A DNA stretch of 64,000 nucleotides from Actinomycetota bacterium (GCA_018268675.1 JAFDWB010000095.1:1-64000), one strand, 5' to 3'; shown: positions 23,790 through 32,196, counted from the stretch's first letter. The notes: generated from the sequence alone by a model not told the origin. Program-made: numbers and translations.

Positions 23790-24761
23790 TCAGGCCTCGA
23801 GGACGCGGACCGGCGCGCCCTCGAGCCAGGCGAGCACGTCCTCGACCGCGTCGCCGAAGAAGGCCGCGTAGGTGTCCTCGGTGACGTAGCCGATGTGCGG
23901 CGTGAGCACCGTGCGCGGGGCGCTCCGCAGCGGGTGGTCGGCGGGCAGCGGCTCGGTGTCGTAGACGTCGAGGCCGGCGCCCGCGATCGCACCCTCCGCG
24001 AGCGCCGCCAGCAGCGCGTCGGTGTCGACGAGCGGCCCGCGCGAGGTGTTGACCAGGTAGGCGCTCGGCTTCATCGCGGCGATCTCGGCGGCGCCGACGA
24101 GGCCGCGACTGCGCTCACTCAGCTTGTAGTGGACCGAGACGACGTCGGCGCGCTCGAAGAGCTCGAGCTTCGCCACCGGCTCGGCACCCCCGGCGCGCGC
24201 CTCCTCCGGGTCGAGGTTCTCGCTCCAGGCGACGACATCCATGCCGAACGCCCGCGCCACCGGGACCATCCGCCGGCCGAGCCGGCCGAGCCCGACCAAG
24301 CCGAGCGTCGCCCCCTCCAGGTCGCCGCCGATCGTCCGCTGCCAGCCGCCGTCGCGCATGCCGGCGTCCTCGACCGGGATCGAGCGCACCAGCGCGAGGA
24401 TCAGCCCCCAGGCGAGCTCCGCGGTCGCGGGCAGGTGCCCGCCGGTGCCGCAGACGACGACCCCGTTGCGCCGCGCGGCGCCGACATCGATCGCGACGTT
24501 CCCCATGCCGGTGGTGATCAGCAGCTTCAGATCCGGCAACCGGTCGAGCACCGCGGCGGGAAACGCGGTGCGCTCCCGCATCGCCACCACCACCTCGGCC
24601 TCCCCCAACGCCGCCACCAGCTCCTCGGCATCGCCGATGTACTGCTCGAGCGCGACCACCTGCCAGGGCTCCGGAATGCGATCCCAGCCCCCGTAGTCGA
24701 GGGCAACTCCCTGGTAGTCGTCAAGCAACACGATCCGCTTCACCCCCCGAGCCTTGCACAC
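23790..24761 (-). CDS. D-2-hydroxyacid dehydrogenase family protein
   Basis: 323 aa NAD-dependent oxidoreductase of the D-isomer 2-hydroxyacid dehydrogenase family. Nucleotide-binding GLVGLGRLGRRM lies mid-protein; the catalytic triad is visible as NTSRGPLVD (Arg), DVYDTEPL (Glu) and LTPHIGY (His). The N-terminal segment IVLLDDYQGVALDY is typical of a subgroup annotated as phosphoglycerate or glyoxylate reductase-like enzymes; the substrate cannot be told. GTG at 24761 or another GTG six codons later could be the start. Confidence 0.85.
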   Translation of the reverse strand: MCKARGVKRIVLLDDYQGVALDYGGWDRIPEPWQVVALEQYIGDAEELVAALGEAEVVVAMRERTAFPAAVLDRLPDLKLLITTGMGNVAIDVGAARRNGVVVCGTGGHLPATAELAWGLILALVRSIPVEDAGMRDGGWQRTIGGDLEGATLGLVGLGRLGRRMVPVARAFGMDVVAWSENLDPEEARAGGAEPVAKLELFERADVVSVHYKLSERSRGLVGAAEIAAMKPSAYLVNTSRGPLVDTDALLAALAEGAIAGAGLDVYDTEPLPADHPLRSAPRTVLTPHIGYVTEDTYAAFFGDAVEDVLAWLEGAPVRVLEA

Positions 24762-24849
24762 CGGCGGAGTTCGCGGCGGGGGTTCCGGCCGTTGCGGCCG
24801 TCCGAGTTGCGTCCTGTGCGCCTCATGGGGGTCCGGGCGGGCTGTGACC

Positions 24850-24894
24850 CCAGCTGTTCCTTATGGTCGATATACCGGCATAAGGAACAGCTGG
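24850..24894. repeat. Palindromic element with 16-bp perfect arms
   Basis: Arms 24850-24865 (CCAGCTGTTCCTTATG) and 24879-24894 are perfectly complementary around a 13-nt loop with GATATA. The loop length and TATA-like core resemble family A (360-422), though the arms are unrelated. It lies between two divergently transcribed genes, so it cannot serve as terminator for either. Confidence 0.7.
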
Positions 24895-24939
24895 AGGGAG
24901 GGGTCCTCCTGACGGCCGCGTCCCTGGCCGATCGGGCGC

Positions 24940-24945
24940 TAGATT
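24940..24945 (+). promoter_or_regulatory. -10 hexamer TAGATT, leaderless start
   Basis: TAGATT ends 6 nt before the GTG at 24952. Confidence 0.55.
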
Positions 24946-24951
24946 CAGCCG

Positions 24952-25710
24952 GTGTTCGCCCTCCACGCGATCGCGTCGTTGCTCGCCGCGCTGACCCTGG
25001 CCGGGTCCCACGGCTCCGCCCCGGCTCCCGCGCCCGCGCAGCCCGCCAAGCGACTCGCGGGGATGGTGGTCGGCATCGACCCGGGGCACAACGGCGGCAA
25101 CTTCGCCGATCCGGGCTTCATCAACAGGCCGGTGTGGAACGGGCGTGAAATGGAGGCCTGCGACACCACCGGCACCGCGACCGACGGCGGCTACACGGAG
25201 GCGCAGTTCAACTTCAACGTGGCGACGTACCTGCGCGCCGACCTCGTCGCCGAGGGCGCCAAGGTGGTGATGACGCGGACGACGAACCACGGCGTCGGCC
25301 CCTGCATCGACCGGCGCGCGGAAATCCTGAACAAGGCAGGCACCGACGTGGCGATCGACATCCACGCCGACGGTGGGCCGCCGGGCGGGCGCGGCGTCGC
25401 GATCCTGACCCCGGTCGCCGACGGTCCCAACGACAAGGTGATCGGCGCCTCCCGCCGCTTCGCCCGGATCCTCCTCGGCCGCTACACCGCGATGACCGGG
25501 GTCCCGATCTCCAACTACGACGGCACCGACGGCCTCGTCCCCCGCGACAACCTCGCGGGCCTCAACCTGACCACCGTCCCCAAGGTCCTGATCGAGTGCG
25601 TGAACATGCGCAACGCGGCGGAAGCCGCGCGCCTCGTGAAGCCCTCCTTCCAACGCCGCGCCGCCGCCTCGATGGCGGCCGCGATCACCGCCTTCCTGCG
25701 GCCTCGCTGA
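24952..25710 (+). CDS. N-acetylmuramoyl-L-alanine amidase, secreted
   Basis: 252 aa with a short signal peptide (FALHAIASLLAALTLAGSHGSA) and one Amidase_3 domain. Zinc ligands and catalytic residues are visible: VGIDPGHNGG (His46), the Glu of TEAQFNF, the His of DIHADG and the Glu of LIECVNMRN. It cleaves the bond between muramic acid and the stem peptide. There is no added wall-binding domain. GTG start supported by the -10 hexamer. Its 3' end overlaps the convergent CMD gene by 26 bp. Confidence 0.88.
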   Translation: MFALHAIASLLAALTLAGSHGSAPAPAPAQPAKRLAGMVVGIDPGHNGGNFADPGFINRPVWNGREMEACDTTGTATDGGYTEAQFNFNVATYLRADLVAEGAKVVMTRTTNHGVGPCIDRRAEILNKAGTDVAIDIHADGGPPGGRGVAILTPVADGPNDKVIGASRRFARILLGRYTAMTGVPISNYDGTDGLVPRDNLAGLNLTTVPKVLIECVNMRNAAEAARLVKPSFQRRAAASMAAAITAFLRPR

Positions 25711-26257
25711 AGGCGGGCAGGGCGCAGGCCTTGCCGGCGGAGAAGCCCTCGGCGCCGAGGCCGAGCGCGATGTTCATCCGCGCGCGCGAGTTCTCCCAGG
25801 CGATCAACTGGACCAACTCCATCGTCCCCTTGGTCCCGAAGCGGGCCAGGACCCGCTCCATCAGCTCGTCCTCGACCTCGCCCGGGGTGGTCGACATCCC
25901 GGTCGCCAGGTCGATCACCAGCAGCTGGTCGGCACTGAAGAGGCCCGAGTCGTGGGCGTGGTGGAGGCTCAGCAGCTGCTCGTCGGTGAGCCCGGTGCGG
26001 CGGGCGAACTCGGAGCCGATATCGATGCAGAACTCGCAGCCGACCATGGTGGCGGCGCGCAGTACCGCGAGCTCGGCGAGCTGCTTGGGCACCCCGGGGG
26101 TGTGCTCGGCGGCGCGGTTGTAGCGCAGCCAACTGAACATCAGGCGGGGGTGCTGGGCGAAGACCCGCGAGGACTTCATCTCGCGGCCGTAGGTCACTCG
26201 ACCTCCCCAGACGACGGCATCGGCGAAGCTCCCCTGGCGCAGCGCGATTCTCGACAT
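25685..26257 (-). CDS. Carboxymuconolactone decarboxylase-family protein (AhpD-like)
   Basis: 190 aa, a single CMD-fold protein with the core helix AVLRAATMVGCEFCIDIGSEFARR that carries a CEFC redox pair and downstream His residues (LHHAHDSG). Members act as alkylhydroperoxidase-like antioxidants or as decarboxylases; the Cys pair favours the former. AAGGAGG lies 6 nt before the ATG, one of the few clear ribosome sites here. Confidence 0.8.
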   Translation of the reverse strand: MSRIALRQGSFADAVVWGGRVTYGREMKSSRVFAQHPRLMFSWLRYNRAAEHTPGVPKQLAELAVLRAATMVGCEFCIDIGSEFARRTGLTDEQLLSLHHAHDSGLFSADQLLVIDLATGMSTTPGEVEDELMERVLARFGTKGTMELVQLIAWENSRARMNIALGLGAEGFSAGKACALPAFSEAAGRR

Positions 26258-26305
26258 GACCTGCCTCCTTGGTCGGTTACCACCCAGGTTAGCCCCGAGT
26301 CCGCG

Positions 26306-26311
26306 TAGGAT
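26306..26311 (+). promoter_or_regulatory. -10 hexamer TAGGAT, leaderless start
   Basis: TAGGAT ends 7 nt before the GTG at 26319, supporting that start over the longer open frame. Confidence 0.5.
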
Positions 26312-26318
26312 CGTCCCC

Positions 26319-27062
26319 GTGCGGGGAGAGCACGCGGACAAGGCGACGAGAGCGCGGTCGTTCGGAGCGGCCGCCGAGGCCTACGAGCGGGCGCGCCCTG
26401 GGTACCCCGACGCCGCGGTCGACTGGCTGCTTCCGGCGGGGGCGCGGACGGTGCTCGACCTCGGCGCCGGTACCGGCAAGCTGACCCGGTCGCTGGTGGA
26501 GCGGGGGCTCGAGGTGGTGGCGGTCGAGCCGCTGCCCGAGATGCGCGAGCGGCTGGCCGCGGCGCTGCCCCAGGTTCGCGCCCTGGCCGGGACCGCGGAG
26601 GCGATCCCGCTGCCGGACGCGAGCGTCGACGCGATCACGATGGCGCAGGCATGGCACTGGGTCGACCCGGAGCGGGCGACCGCGGAGGCGGCCCGGGTGC
26701 TGCGCCCGGACGGAACCCTGGGCCTGACCTGGAACCAGCGCGACGAGCGCATCGACTGGGTCGCCGAGGTCGGCGAGGTGATGGGGGGCGCCACCGCCGA
26801 GATGATCGAGGTCGAGGGGGTGGAGATCGGCCCGCCCTTCGGCCCGACCGAAGAATTCGTGACCGACTGGGAGCGGCCGATGGACGTCGACCTGCTGGTC
26901 GAGATGGCCGCCTCGCGCAGCTACGTGATCACCGCCACGCCGCGCCGGCGGCGGGAGATCCTCGACGGCGTCCGGCGGGTGGTCGAAGCCGATCCCCACC
27001 TCGGCACCGAGTTCGACTTCCCCTACCGGACCCACTGCTTCCGCGCCGCGCTCCCCCCGTGA
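26319..27062 (+). CDS. Class I SAM-dependent methyltransferase
   Basis: 247 aa Methyltransf_11-type enzyme. SAM motif I VLDLGAGTGKLT, acidic motif II VVAVEPLPEMRE, motif IV AITMAQAWHWVD and motif VI RPDGTLGLTWN are present. The beginning RSFGAAAEAYERARPGYPDAAVDWLL is typical of a common actinobacterial small-molecule methyltransferase group of unknown substrate. It overlaps the next gene by 4 bp, so both are probably co-translated. Confidence 0.85.
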   Translation: MRGEHADKATRARSFGAAAEAYERARPGYPDAAVDWLLPAGARTVLDLGAGTGKLTRSLVERGLEVVAVEPLPEMRERLAAALPQVRALAGTAEAIPLPDASVDAITMAQAWHWVDPERATAEAARVLRPDGTLGLTWNQRDERIDWVAEVGEVMGGATAEMIEVEGVEIGPPFGPTEEFVTDWERPMDVDLLVEMAASRSYVITATPRRRREILDGVRRVVEADPHLGTEFDFPYRTHCFRAALPP

Positions 27063-28570
27063 GACGGTCGAGGCTGAAGCGGCTGCTCGTGCTGGCGCCG
27101 GCGGCGCTGGCGGTCCTCGCCGCCTGCGGGTCGAGCTCCGGCAGCTCCCCGGCGGCGGGTGGGGCGACTCCCGCCGGCGCCGCGGCGGCGACGCAGGGGC
27201 CGGCGCTCACCTCGTGGCCCGAGTTCGGCCTCGACCCGCAGCGCTCCGACGCCACCGATGCGCCCACCGGGATCACCGCCGCCGACCTCGGCAAGCTCCG
27301 CGACCGGCGGGTCACCGTGCCGGGGACGATCGACTCCTCGCCGGTCTACCTGGCCGACGCGAAGGTCGGCGGCGGCACCCACGACCTCGTCGTCGTCACC
27401 AGCAGTTACGGCCGCACGATGGCGCTCGACGCCAACTCGGGCAAGCTCCTCTGGACCTTCACGCCGCGCGGCTACTCGAGCTGGGTCGGCAGCGCCCAGA
27501 TCACGACCACGAGCCCGGTGCTCGAACCGAGCCCGGAACCGCGCGCCGTCTTCGCCGCCTCGCCGAACGGGCAGGTCCACAAGCTCTCGCTGGCGACCGG
27601 CAGGGAGGTCGGCTCGGGGGCCTGGCCGGTGACCGTGACCCGCGATCCAAGCAAGGAGAAAATGGCCGCCGCCCTGAACGTCGACGGCCCCTACGTGATC
27701 GCGGCCACCGGGGGCTACATCGGCGACGCTCCCCCCTACCAGGGACACGTGGTCCTGATCGACCGTGAAAGCGGCAAGATCGCCGCCGTCTTCAACACGC
27801 TCTGCGCGCAGCGGCGCGCGATCATCGTGCCGACCAGCTGCCCGCAGAGCGATTCGGCGGTGCTCTCGCGCGGCGGCGCGGTGGTCGAGCCGGGCGGCAA
27901 GCGCCTCCTCGTCGACACCGGCAACGGGTTCTGGGACGGGCGCCGGTACTTCGGCGACAGCGTGCTCGAGCTGACCGTCCCGGGACTGCGCCTGCGCCAG
28001 TCCTACACGCCGCGCAACCAGGCCGAACTGAGCGCGAACGACAACGACCTCGGCTCCAGCGCCCCGGCGCTGCTCGGCGAAGACCGGGTGCTGGTGGCGG
28101 GCAAGGACGGGGTGATGCGGGTGCTCGACCTGGGGCGCCTCGACGGCAGCCCGCCGGGCGGCAAGGCGCGGCTCGGCGGCGAAGTGCAGCGGCTCTCGAC
28201 CCCTGGCAACACCCAACTCTTCACCGCGCCCGCCGTCTGGCACCACGGCGGCCAGACCACCGTCTTCGTCGCCGACTTCTCCGCCACCGCCGCCTTCGCC
28301 TTCCGCCACGGCCACCTGCGTGAGCTCTGGCAGAACTCCACCCCTGGGACCAGCCCGATCGTCGCCGGCGGCCTCGTCTACGTCTACGAACCGGAAGGCG
28401 GCGGGATCGAGGTCTACGGACCGAGCTCCGGAACCCCGATCGCGAAGCTCCCCGGCGCGCCGGGGCATTGGAACAGCCCGATCGTGGTCGACGGCCACGT
28501 GATCGAGCCCGAGGGCGACGCCAACGAACACAGCGGCACCGGCACGATCGACCTGTTCAGCGTGCGGTAA
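27059..28570 (+). CDS. Propeller lipoprotein, PQQ-enzyme-like but without active-site motif
   Basis: 503 aa. The lipobox AVLAAC (Cys23) follows an Arg/Lys-rich n-region. The body has quinoprotein-like blades (ALDANSGKLLWTF, KLSLATGREVG, LIDRESGKIAAVF) and a run of aromatic and Gly-rich turns. The WDYD segment found in the two PQQ dehydrogenases is missing, so PQQ catalysis is unlikely; a substrate-binding or scaffold role is possible. GTG start overlaps the methyltransferase stop by 4 bp. Confidence 0.7.
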   Translation: MRRSRLKRLLVLAPAALAVLAACGSSSGSSPAAGGATPAGAAAATQGPALTSWPEFGLDPQRSDATDAPTGITAADLGKLRDRRVTVPGTIDSSPVYLADAKVGGGTHDLVVVTSSYGRTMALDANSGKLLWTFTPRGYSSWVGSAQITTTSPVLEPSPEPRAVFAASPNGQVHKLSLATGREVGSGAWPVTVTRDPSKEKMAAALNVDGPYVIAATGGYIGDAPPYQGHVVLIDRESGKIAAVFNTLCAQRRAIIVPTSCPQSDSAVLSRGGAVVEPGGKRLLVDTGNGFWDGRRYFGDSVLELTVPGLRLRQSYTPRNQAELSANDNDLGSSAPALLGEDRVLVAGKDGVMRVLDLGRLDGSPPGGKARLGGEVQRLSTPGNTQLFTAPAVWHHGGQTTVFVADFSATAAFAFRHGHLRELWQNSTPGTSPIVAGGLVYVYEPEGGGIEVYGPSSGTPIAKLPGAPGHWNSPIVVDGHVIEPEGDANEHSGTGTIDLFSVR

Positions 28571-28594
28571 CGGACCCGCGCGGGCGGCGGCGCG

Positions 28595-30259
28595 TCAGCC
28601 GAGGACCGTGACCGGGGTGCCGATCGGCGTGTAGGGCCAGATCGTCGCCGCCTCTTCGAGCGGCATCTCGACGCAGCCGAGGCTCTGCGGGGTGCCGTAG
28701 GAGGCGCGGTTGAAGGCGTGCAGGGCGTCACCGCCATTGAAGTAGGACACCCACATGATCCCCGGGTCGTGGTAGTGCGAGCCGTCCGGGTTTTCCCCGC
28801 TCATCGTCGTTTCTTCGTAACGGAGGTAGACGTTGAAGGTGCCCGATTCGGTTTCGGCGCCGGGGATGCCGGTGTTGGCGGGGGCCTTGCTGACGATCGT
28901 CTTGCCGTTGTGCCAGAGGTTCACGGTCTCCGGCAGTTCCTTGCTGACCCAGACGTAGCTGTAGCCGTTGCCGGCGCCGTTGGTCGGTTTCGCTTCGCCG
29001 GCGATCGTCGCCTTCATCAGTTCTTCCCAGACAGCCGGGCCGGCGACGCCGTCGACTTCGAGCCCGTGCGCTTCCTCGAAGGCCATCAGCGCGCCTTTGA
29101 CCAGCTGGTTTTCTTCGCCCGGCGTCCACAGCGCCTTCAGCTGGGACGGGGTGTTCTTCCAGCGCCAGTCGAAGTGACCCTTCGGCGGTTCGGTCGTCGC
29201 CGCCGCGACCTGCGCTTCGGGGGTCTTCGCGACTTCTTCGCCGGTCCACTTGACCGGCAGGTAGCCGAGCTGCGCGAGCATCTGCTGCAGGCGCAGTTCG
29301 GAGCCGGCGGGGACTTCCCACTTCACCTGGGTCGAGCTTTGGGTCGAGCCGTCGGGCTGGACGACGTCGACTTCTTCGGGCAGTTCGACCTTCAGGTCGG
29401 TGGCCAGGGCCGCGCCGAAGCCCGCGGGCGTGAACTTCAGGGTGTGGGCGTTGGGCTGTGACCACTTGCCGGCGACTTCCGGCGAGAGGGTCGGCTGTTC
29501 GCCGCCGAAGAGCTTCTTCACCGGCTTCGAGAAGGTGAGTTCGAGCGGCGCCGAGGCCGAGATCGTCGTGCCCGCGGCAGGGGTGGCGGCGACGATCGGC
29601 GAGCCGGTCGCCGGGAACCAGGTCACGGTCTTGAACTCGCCGACGTGCTCCCAGGGCTCGGCGGCGGTCGCGACGATCATCTGCCCGGCGGTCGGCTGCT
29701 TGCCGAGCGTGAAGGTGCGGCGCGGCTTTTCGAAGCGGCGGTGCTTGAGCTCGCCGGGCGAGCCATAGGCGACCTCGCTGACCGGGCGGCTGAGGTGGAG
29801 GCGCGGATTCTTGCCGCTCTTCACGGTCAGCCAGCGGGCTTCCAGTTCGGCGGTGGGCGCGGTCACCGTCATCTTCAGCTTTTCTTCGCTGCCGGCGATG
29901 AAGCCGATCACGCTCGGCCGCTTGACCGTCACGGCGACCGTCACCTGCTCGCCGGGGTGGAGCTTCGTCTTCGGCACGATGCGCCCGCCCTGGATCGCGA
30001 CCGGGATCTTTTCGCCGCTCTTGGTCGCGGTGGCGCTGACGCTCGAGACGCTGCCGCCGAAGGTTTCGGTGCTGACCTTGCCGAGCGAGGAGCCGTCTGC
30101 GGCGAGGCTCGAGCCCGACAGCGTGAAGGCGGAGACGACGAAGGCCGCCACGGCGGCGACCACGAACCCGATCAGGCCGCCGACGAGGAGGCGCTTCGGC
30201 CACCGCCGCGGCGCCTGCGGCGGATAGTCCGGCGCGGTCGATCGGTCCTCGATCAGCAT
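28595..30259 (-). CDS. L,D-transpeptidase (YkuD) with peptidoglycan-binding domain
   Basis: About 554 aa. One N-terminal helix (LLVGGLIGFVVAAVAAFVVSAFTL) anchors it. Two Ig-like domains follow (roughly 60-180 and 200-300; STETFGGSVSSVSATATKSG, PAAGTTISASAPLELTFSKPV), then a peptidoglycan-binding helical region (LQQMLAQLGYLPVKW, FEEAHGLEVDGVAGPAVW). A C-terminal YkuD domain has the catalytic HAFNRASYGTPQSLGCVEM motif (His, Ser-x-Gly-Cys). It forms 3-3 crosslinks or attaches proteins to the wall. The ATG at 30259 is preferred; a GTG seven codons earlier is possible. Confidence 0.88.
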   Translation of the reverse strand: MLIEDRSTAPDYPPQAPRRWPKRLLVGGLIGFVVAAVAAFVVSAFTLSGSSLAADGSSLGKVSTETFGGSVSSVSATATKSGEKIPVAIQGGRIVPKTKLHPGEQVTVAVTVKRPSVIGFIAGSEEKLKMTVTAPTAELEARWLTVKSGKNPRLHLSRPVSEVAYGSPGELKHRRFEKPRRTFTLGKQPTAGQMIVATAAEPWEHVGEFKTVTWFPATGSPIVAATPAAGTTISASAPLELTFSKPVKKLFGGEQPTLSPEVAGKWSQPNAHTLKFTPAGFGAALATDLKVELPEEVDVVQPDGSTQSSTQVKWEVPAGSELRLQQMLAQLGYLPVKWTGEEVAKTPEAQVAAATTEPPKGHFDWRWKNTPSQLKALWTPGEENQLVKGALMAFEEAHGLEVDGVAGPAVWEELMKATIAGEAKPTNGAGNGYSYVWVSKELPETVNLWHNGKTIVSKAPANTGIPGAETESGTFNVYLRYEETTMSGENPDGSHYHDPGIMWVSYFNGGDALHAFNRASYGTPQSLGCVEMPLEEAATIWPYTPIGTPVTVLG

Positions 30260-30329
30260 GCGACTACAAAGAGTAGGCACCCCGCCACATAAACGTGCGG
30301 TTTCCTAGACGAATGAATGTCCGGAGCCG

Positions 30330-30938
30330 TCAGGAGCGCTTGGGGTTGGGGCGGCGCCGCTCGGGGGTCTCGAAGAACATCGTCGCTGAGACCGTGTTGA
30401 TCGAGGCGCCGTCTTCGGTCTCCGTCATACGTGCGGCAGCCCGCGCCTGGACGTCGAGGGTCCGCTCGTACATCTCGATGTGCAGGTCGGCGAGTTCCTG
30501 GAAGCCTGTCTCGTCGACCAGCATCGGCGTGCGCAGGATGGCCCGATTCTCCCTGGCATCGAACGTATGCTCGTCCATCGCCCGAGCAATGTCGGCGACC
30601 AGCAACTGAAGGATGTAGCGGGTAAAGACCTCGCGCTCGGCGACGGTCTGTCCAGCGAATTCCTCCTCGCTGACATACGGCCGCTCGATCGCCCGATAGA
30701 AGTGCTCCACCGCGCCGCGGACGGGCCGTTCGTCGACCAGCTCGATCAGCTTCAACTCCTGCAGTTTGCGCACGTGGTACCCGACGTGACCCACGTCCTT
30801 GTTGATCTCCTGAGCGATTTCGACCGGGCTGGCGGTTCGTTCGGCCAGGATCGAGAAACAGCGGGCGCGGGTGGGGTGGGCGACGATCGCGGCGAGGGTC
30901 GTCTCCATGGTCGCGGTCTCGGTCTTGGCGGGGGGCAT
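30330..30938 (-). CDS. ArsR-type winged-helix transcriptional regulator
   Basis: About 202 aa. A wHTH domain fills the first half (AIVAHPTRARCFSILAERTASPVEIAQEINKDVGHVGYHVRKLQELKLIELV), as in ArsR/HTH_20 regulators. The C-terminal half is helical, without metal-binding Cys. GAGGAG precedes the ATG at 30938. Its upstream region carries four ATTCC/GGAAT half-sites (31000-31048), probably its own operator, shared with the small ORF at 31110. Confidence 0.8.
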   Translation of the reverse strand: MPPAKTETATMETTLAAIVAHPTRARCFSILAERTASPVEIAQEINKDVGHVGYHVRKLQELKLIELVDERPVRGAVEHFYRAIERPYVSEEEFAGQTVAEREVFTRYILQLLVADIARAMDEHTFDARENRAILRTPMLVDETGFQELADLHIEMYERTLDVQARAAARMTETEDGASINTVSATMFFETPERRRPNPKRS

Positions 30939-30999
30939 CTGGATGGTCTCCTCGGTTTTAGCGGGATAGCTCTTTCGATCGTAGAGCACTTTCTGAGCA

Positions 31000-31048
31000 A
31001 TTCCAGCGGATCTTGCCGGAATCACCTAAACCGCTGGAATCTATTCCA
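31000..31048. promoter_or_regulatory. Cluster of ATTCC/GGAAT operator half-sites
   Basis: Perfect 10-bp arms ATTCCAGCGG (31000-31009) and its complement (31031-31040) are 21 bp apart. GGAAT lies between them at 31018-31022, and TGGAAT-CT-ATTCCA is an overlapping dyad at 31035-31048. The site is placed between the wHTH regulator gene and the 19-codon ORF, pointing to autoregulation. Confidence 0.6.
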
Positions 31049-31109
31049 ACAGTGAAACTGGTCTCACCGGCGAGTCATCCATAAGTCCAGGGAGAAGGGA
31101 GGTGAGCAG

Positions 31110-31169
31110 GTGAAGATCACCGTCTCGGAGCAGAGCATTCCGTCGACTTCGGTCTCGAAGTCGGTCTAG
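31110..31169 (+). CDS. Possible 19-residue peptide (MKITVSEQSIPSTSVSKSV)
   Basis: A GTG-started ORF of 19 codons with a near-perfect ribosome site (GGGAGGTGA, 7 nt before the start) and an intrinsic terminator starting 10 bp after the stop. It forms a self-contained transcription unit opposite the wHTH gene. The peptide is rich in Ser, Thr and Val, has no Cys and no membrane helix. No family is recognised. It could be a signalling or precursor peptide, a translated leader, or a chance ORF; the quality of the ribosome site argues for translation. Confidence 0.5.
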   Translation: MKITVSEQSIPSTSVSKSV

Positions 31170-31178
31170 AGCTTTCCT

Positions 31179-31215
31179 GGGGGCCGGCGCCGCCTGGGAG
31201 CCGGCCCCCTTTCTC
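31179..31215 (+). terminator. Rho-independent terminator after the 19-codon ORF
   Basis: Perfect 10-bp stem GGGGGCCGGC/GCCGGCCCCC (31179-31188, 31200-31209), 11-nt loop, then TTTCTC. It separates the small ORF from the paiB-like gene, whose own -10 element follows at 31223. Confidence 0.85.
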
Positions 31216-31222
31216 GGTCCGC

Positions 31223-31228
31223 GACAAT
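31223..31228 (+). promoter_or_regulatory. -10 hexamer GACAAT, leaderless start
   Basis: GACAAT ends 6 nt before the ATG at 31235. Confidence 0.5.
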
Positions 31229-31234
31229 GCCCCG

Positions 31235-31882
31235 ATGCGGCATAACCCCGCCCACGCGACCACCGACCCCGAGGTGGTCCGCGATCTCGTCCGCGAGAAC
31301 CCCTGGGCGACGATCGTCAGCGAGAACGCGGGCGGGCTCGTCGCCTCCCACTACCCGGTGCTCCTCGACGAGGACGCCGAGGGGATCGCGCTCCTCACCC
31401 ACGTCGGCCGCCCCGACGAGGAGGTCCACGGCTTCGGCGACCACGAGGTGCTGGTGATCGTGCAGGGGCGCCACGGCTACGTGTCACCGAGTTGGTACGG
31501 CCCCGAGGCGACTCGCGCGCCGACCTGGAACTTCAGCGTCGCCCACCTCTACGGCGTGCCGCAGGTGCTCGACGAGGACGAGAACCTGGCGACCCTGACG
31601 CGGCTGGTCGCGCGCTTCGAGCGGTGCGTCGAGGAGCCGCTCTACCTGGACCAGGAGTGGGGACGGGGGGTCGCCAAGGGCACGGTCGGGTTGCGCATCC
31701 CGGTGGGGCGCTTCGTCTGCAAGCGCAAGCTGAGCCAGGACAAGGACGACCGCAGCCGGCGGCAGACGATCGCGGCCCTGCGGGCGCCGGGCCCCTACCA
31801 CCACCCCGAGCTCGCCGACGAGATGGAGCGCGAGTGGCAGGCCGAGCCCGCCGCCGAGCCAGGAGCCGGAGGCCAGACGTGA
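31235..31882 (+). CDS. FMN-binding negative transcriptional regulator, PaiB family
   Basis: 215 aa, full-length for PaiB: split-barrel flavin-binding fold with NPWATIVSENAGGLVASHYPVLLD, GRHGYVSPSWYG, TWNFSVAHLYG and IPVGRFVCKRKLSQDKDDRSR. PaiB was described as a repressor of sporulation and protease genes in Bacillus; many homologues are probably flavin- or haem-linked enzymes. It overlaps a small GNAT gene by 4 bp; PaiA, the usual partner, is also an acetyltransferase, but the GNAT here is of another type. Confidence 0.88.
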   Translation: MRHNPAHATTDPEVVRDLVRENPWATIVSENAGGLVASHYPVLLDEDAEGIALLTHVGRPDEEVHGFGDHEVLVIVQGRHGYVSPSWYGPEATRAPTWNFSVAHLYGVPQVLDEDENLATLTRLVARFERCVEEPLYLDQEWGRGVAKGTVGLRIPVGRFVCKRKLSQDKDDRSRRQTIAALRAPGPYHHPELADEMEREWQAEPAAEPGAGGQT

Positions 31883-32196
31883 CCGAAGACGCACAGATCG
31901 TCGTCGCCGACGCGCCGGAGCGCGAGCGCTTCGAGGTGACCGTCGACGGCGAGCTTGCCGGCTTCCTCGTGTACCGCCTCCGCAGGGGCCTGCTGGCGCT
32001 GGTCCACACCGAGGTCGAGGGCGGCTTCGAGGGCCGTGGACTCGGGGGCCGCCTCGCCCGCTTCGCCCTCGACCAGGCCCGCGAGCAGGGCCTCGCCGTC
32101 CTCCCCTTCTGCCCCTTCGTCAACGGCTGGATCAAGCGTCATCCCGAGTACGTCGACCTCGTCCCGCCCGCCTACAGAGCGAATTTCAACCTCTGA
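31879..32196 (+). CDS. Small GNAT acetyltransferase (YidJ/GCN5-related, COG2388 type)
   Basis: 105 aa. The sequence GELAGFLVYRLRRGLLALVHTEVEGGFEGRGLGGRLARFALDQAREQGLAVLPFCPFVNGWIKRHPEY is diagnostic for the short stand-alone GNAT family, with acetyl-CoA loop GRGLGG and the final CPF/WI..HP.Y motif. Substrate is unknown. GTG start within the paiB-like stop. Confidence 0.88.
   Translation: MTEDAQIVVADAPERERFEVTVDGELAGFLVYRLRRGLLALVHTEVEGGFEGRGLGGRLARFALDQAREQGLAVLPFCPFVNGWIKRHPEYVDLVPPAYRANFNL

Noticed and set aside
27059-28570. Third PQQ dehydrogenase
   Set aside because: The blades resemble quinoproteins, but the WDYD active-site segment shared by the other two is absent, so I call it a propeller lipoprotein only.
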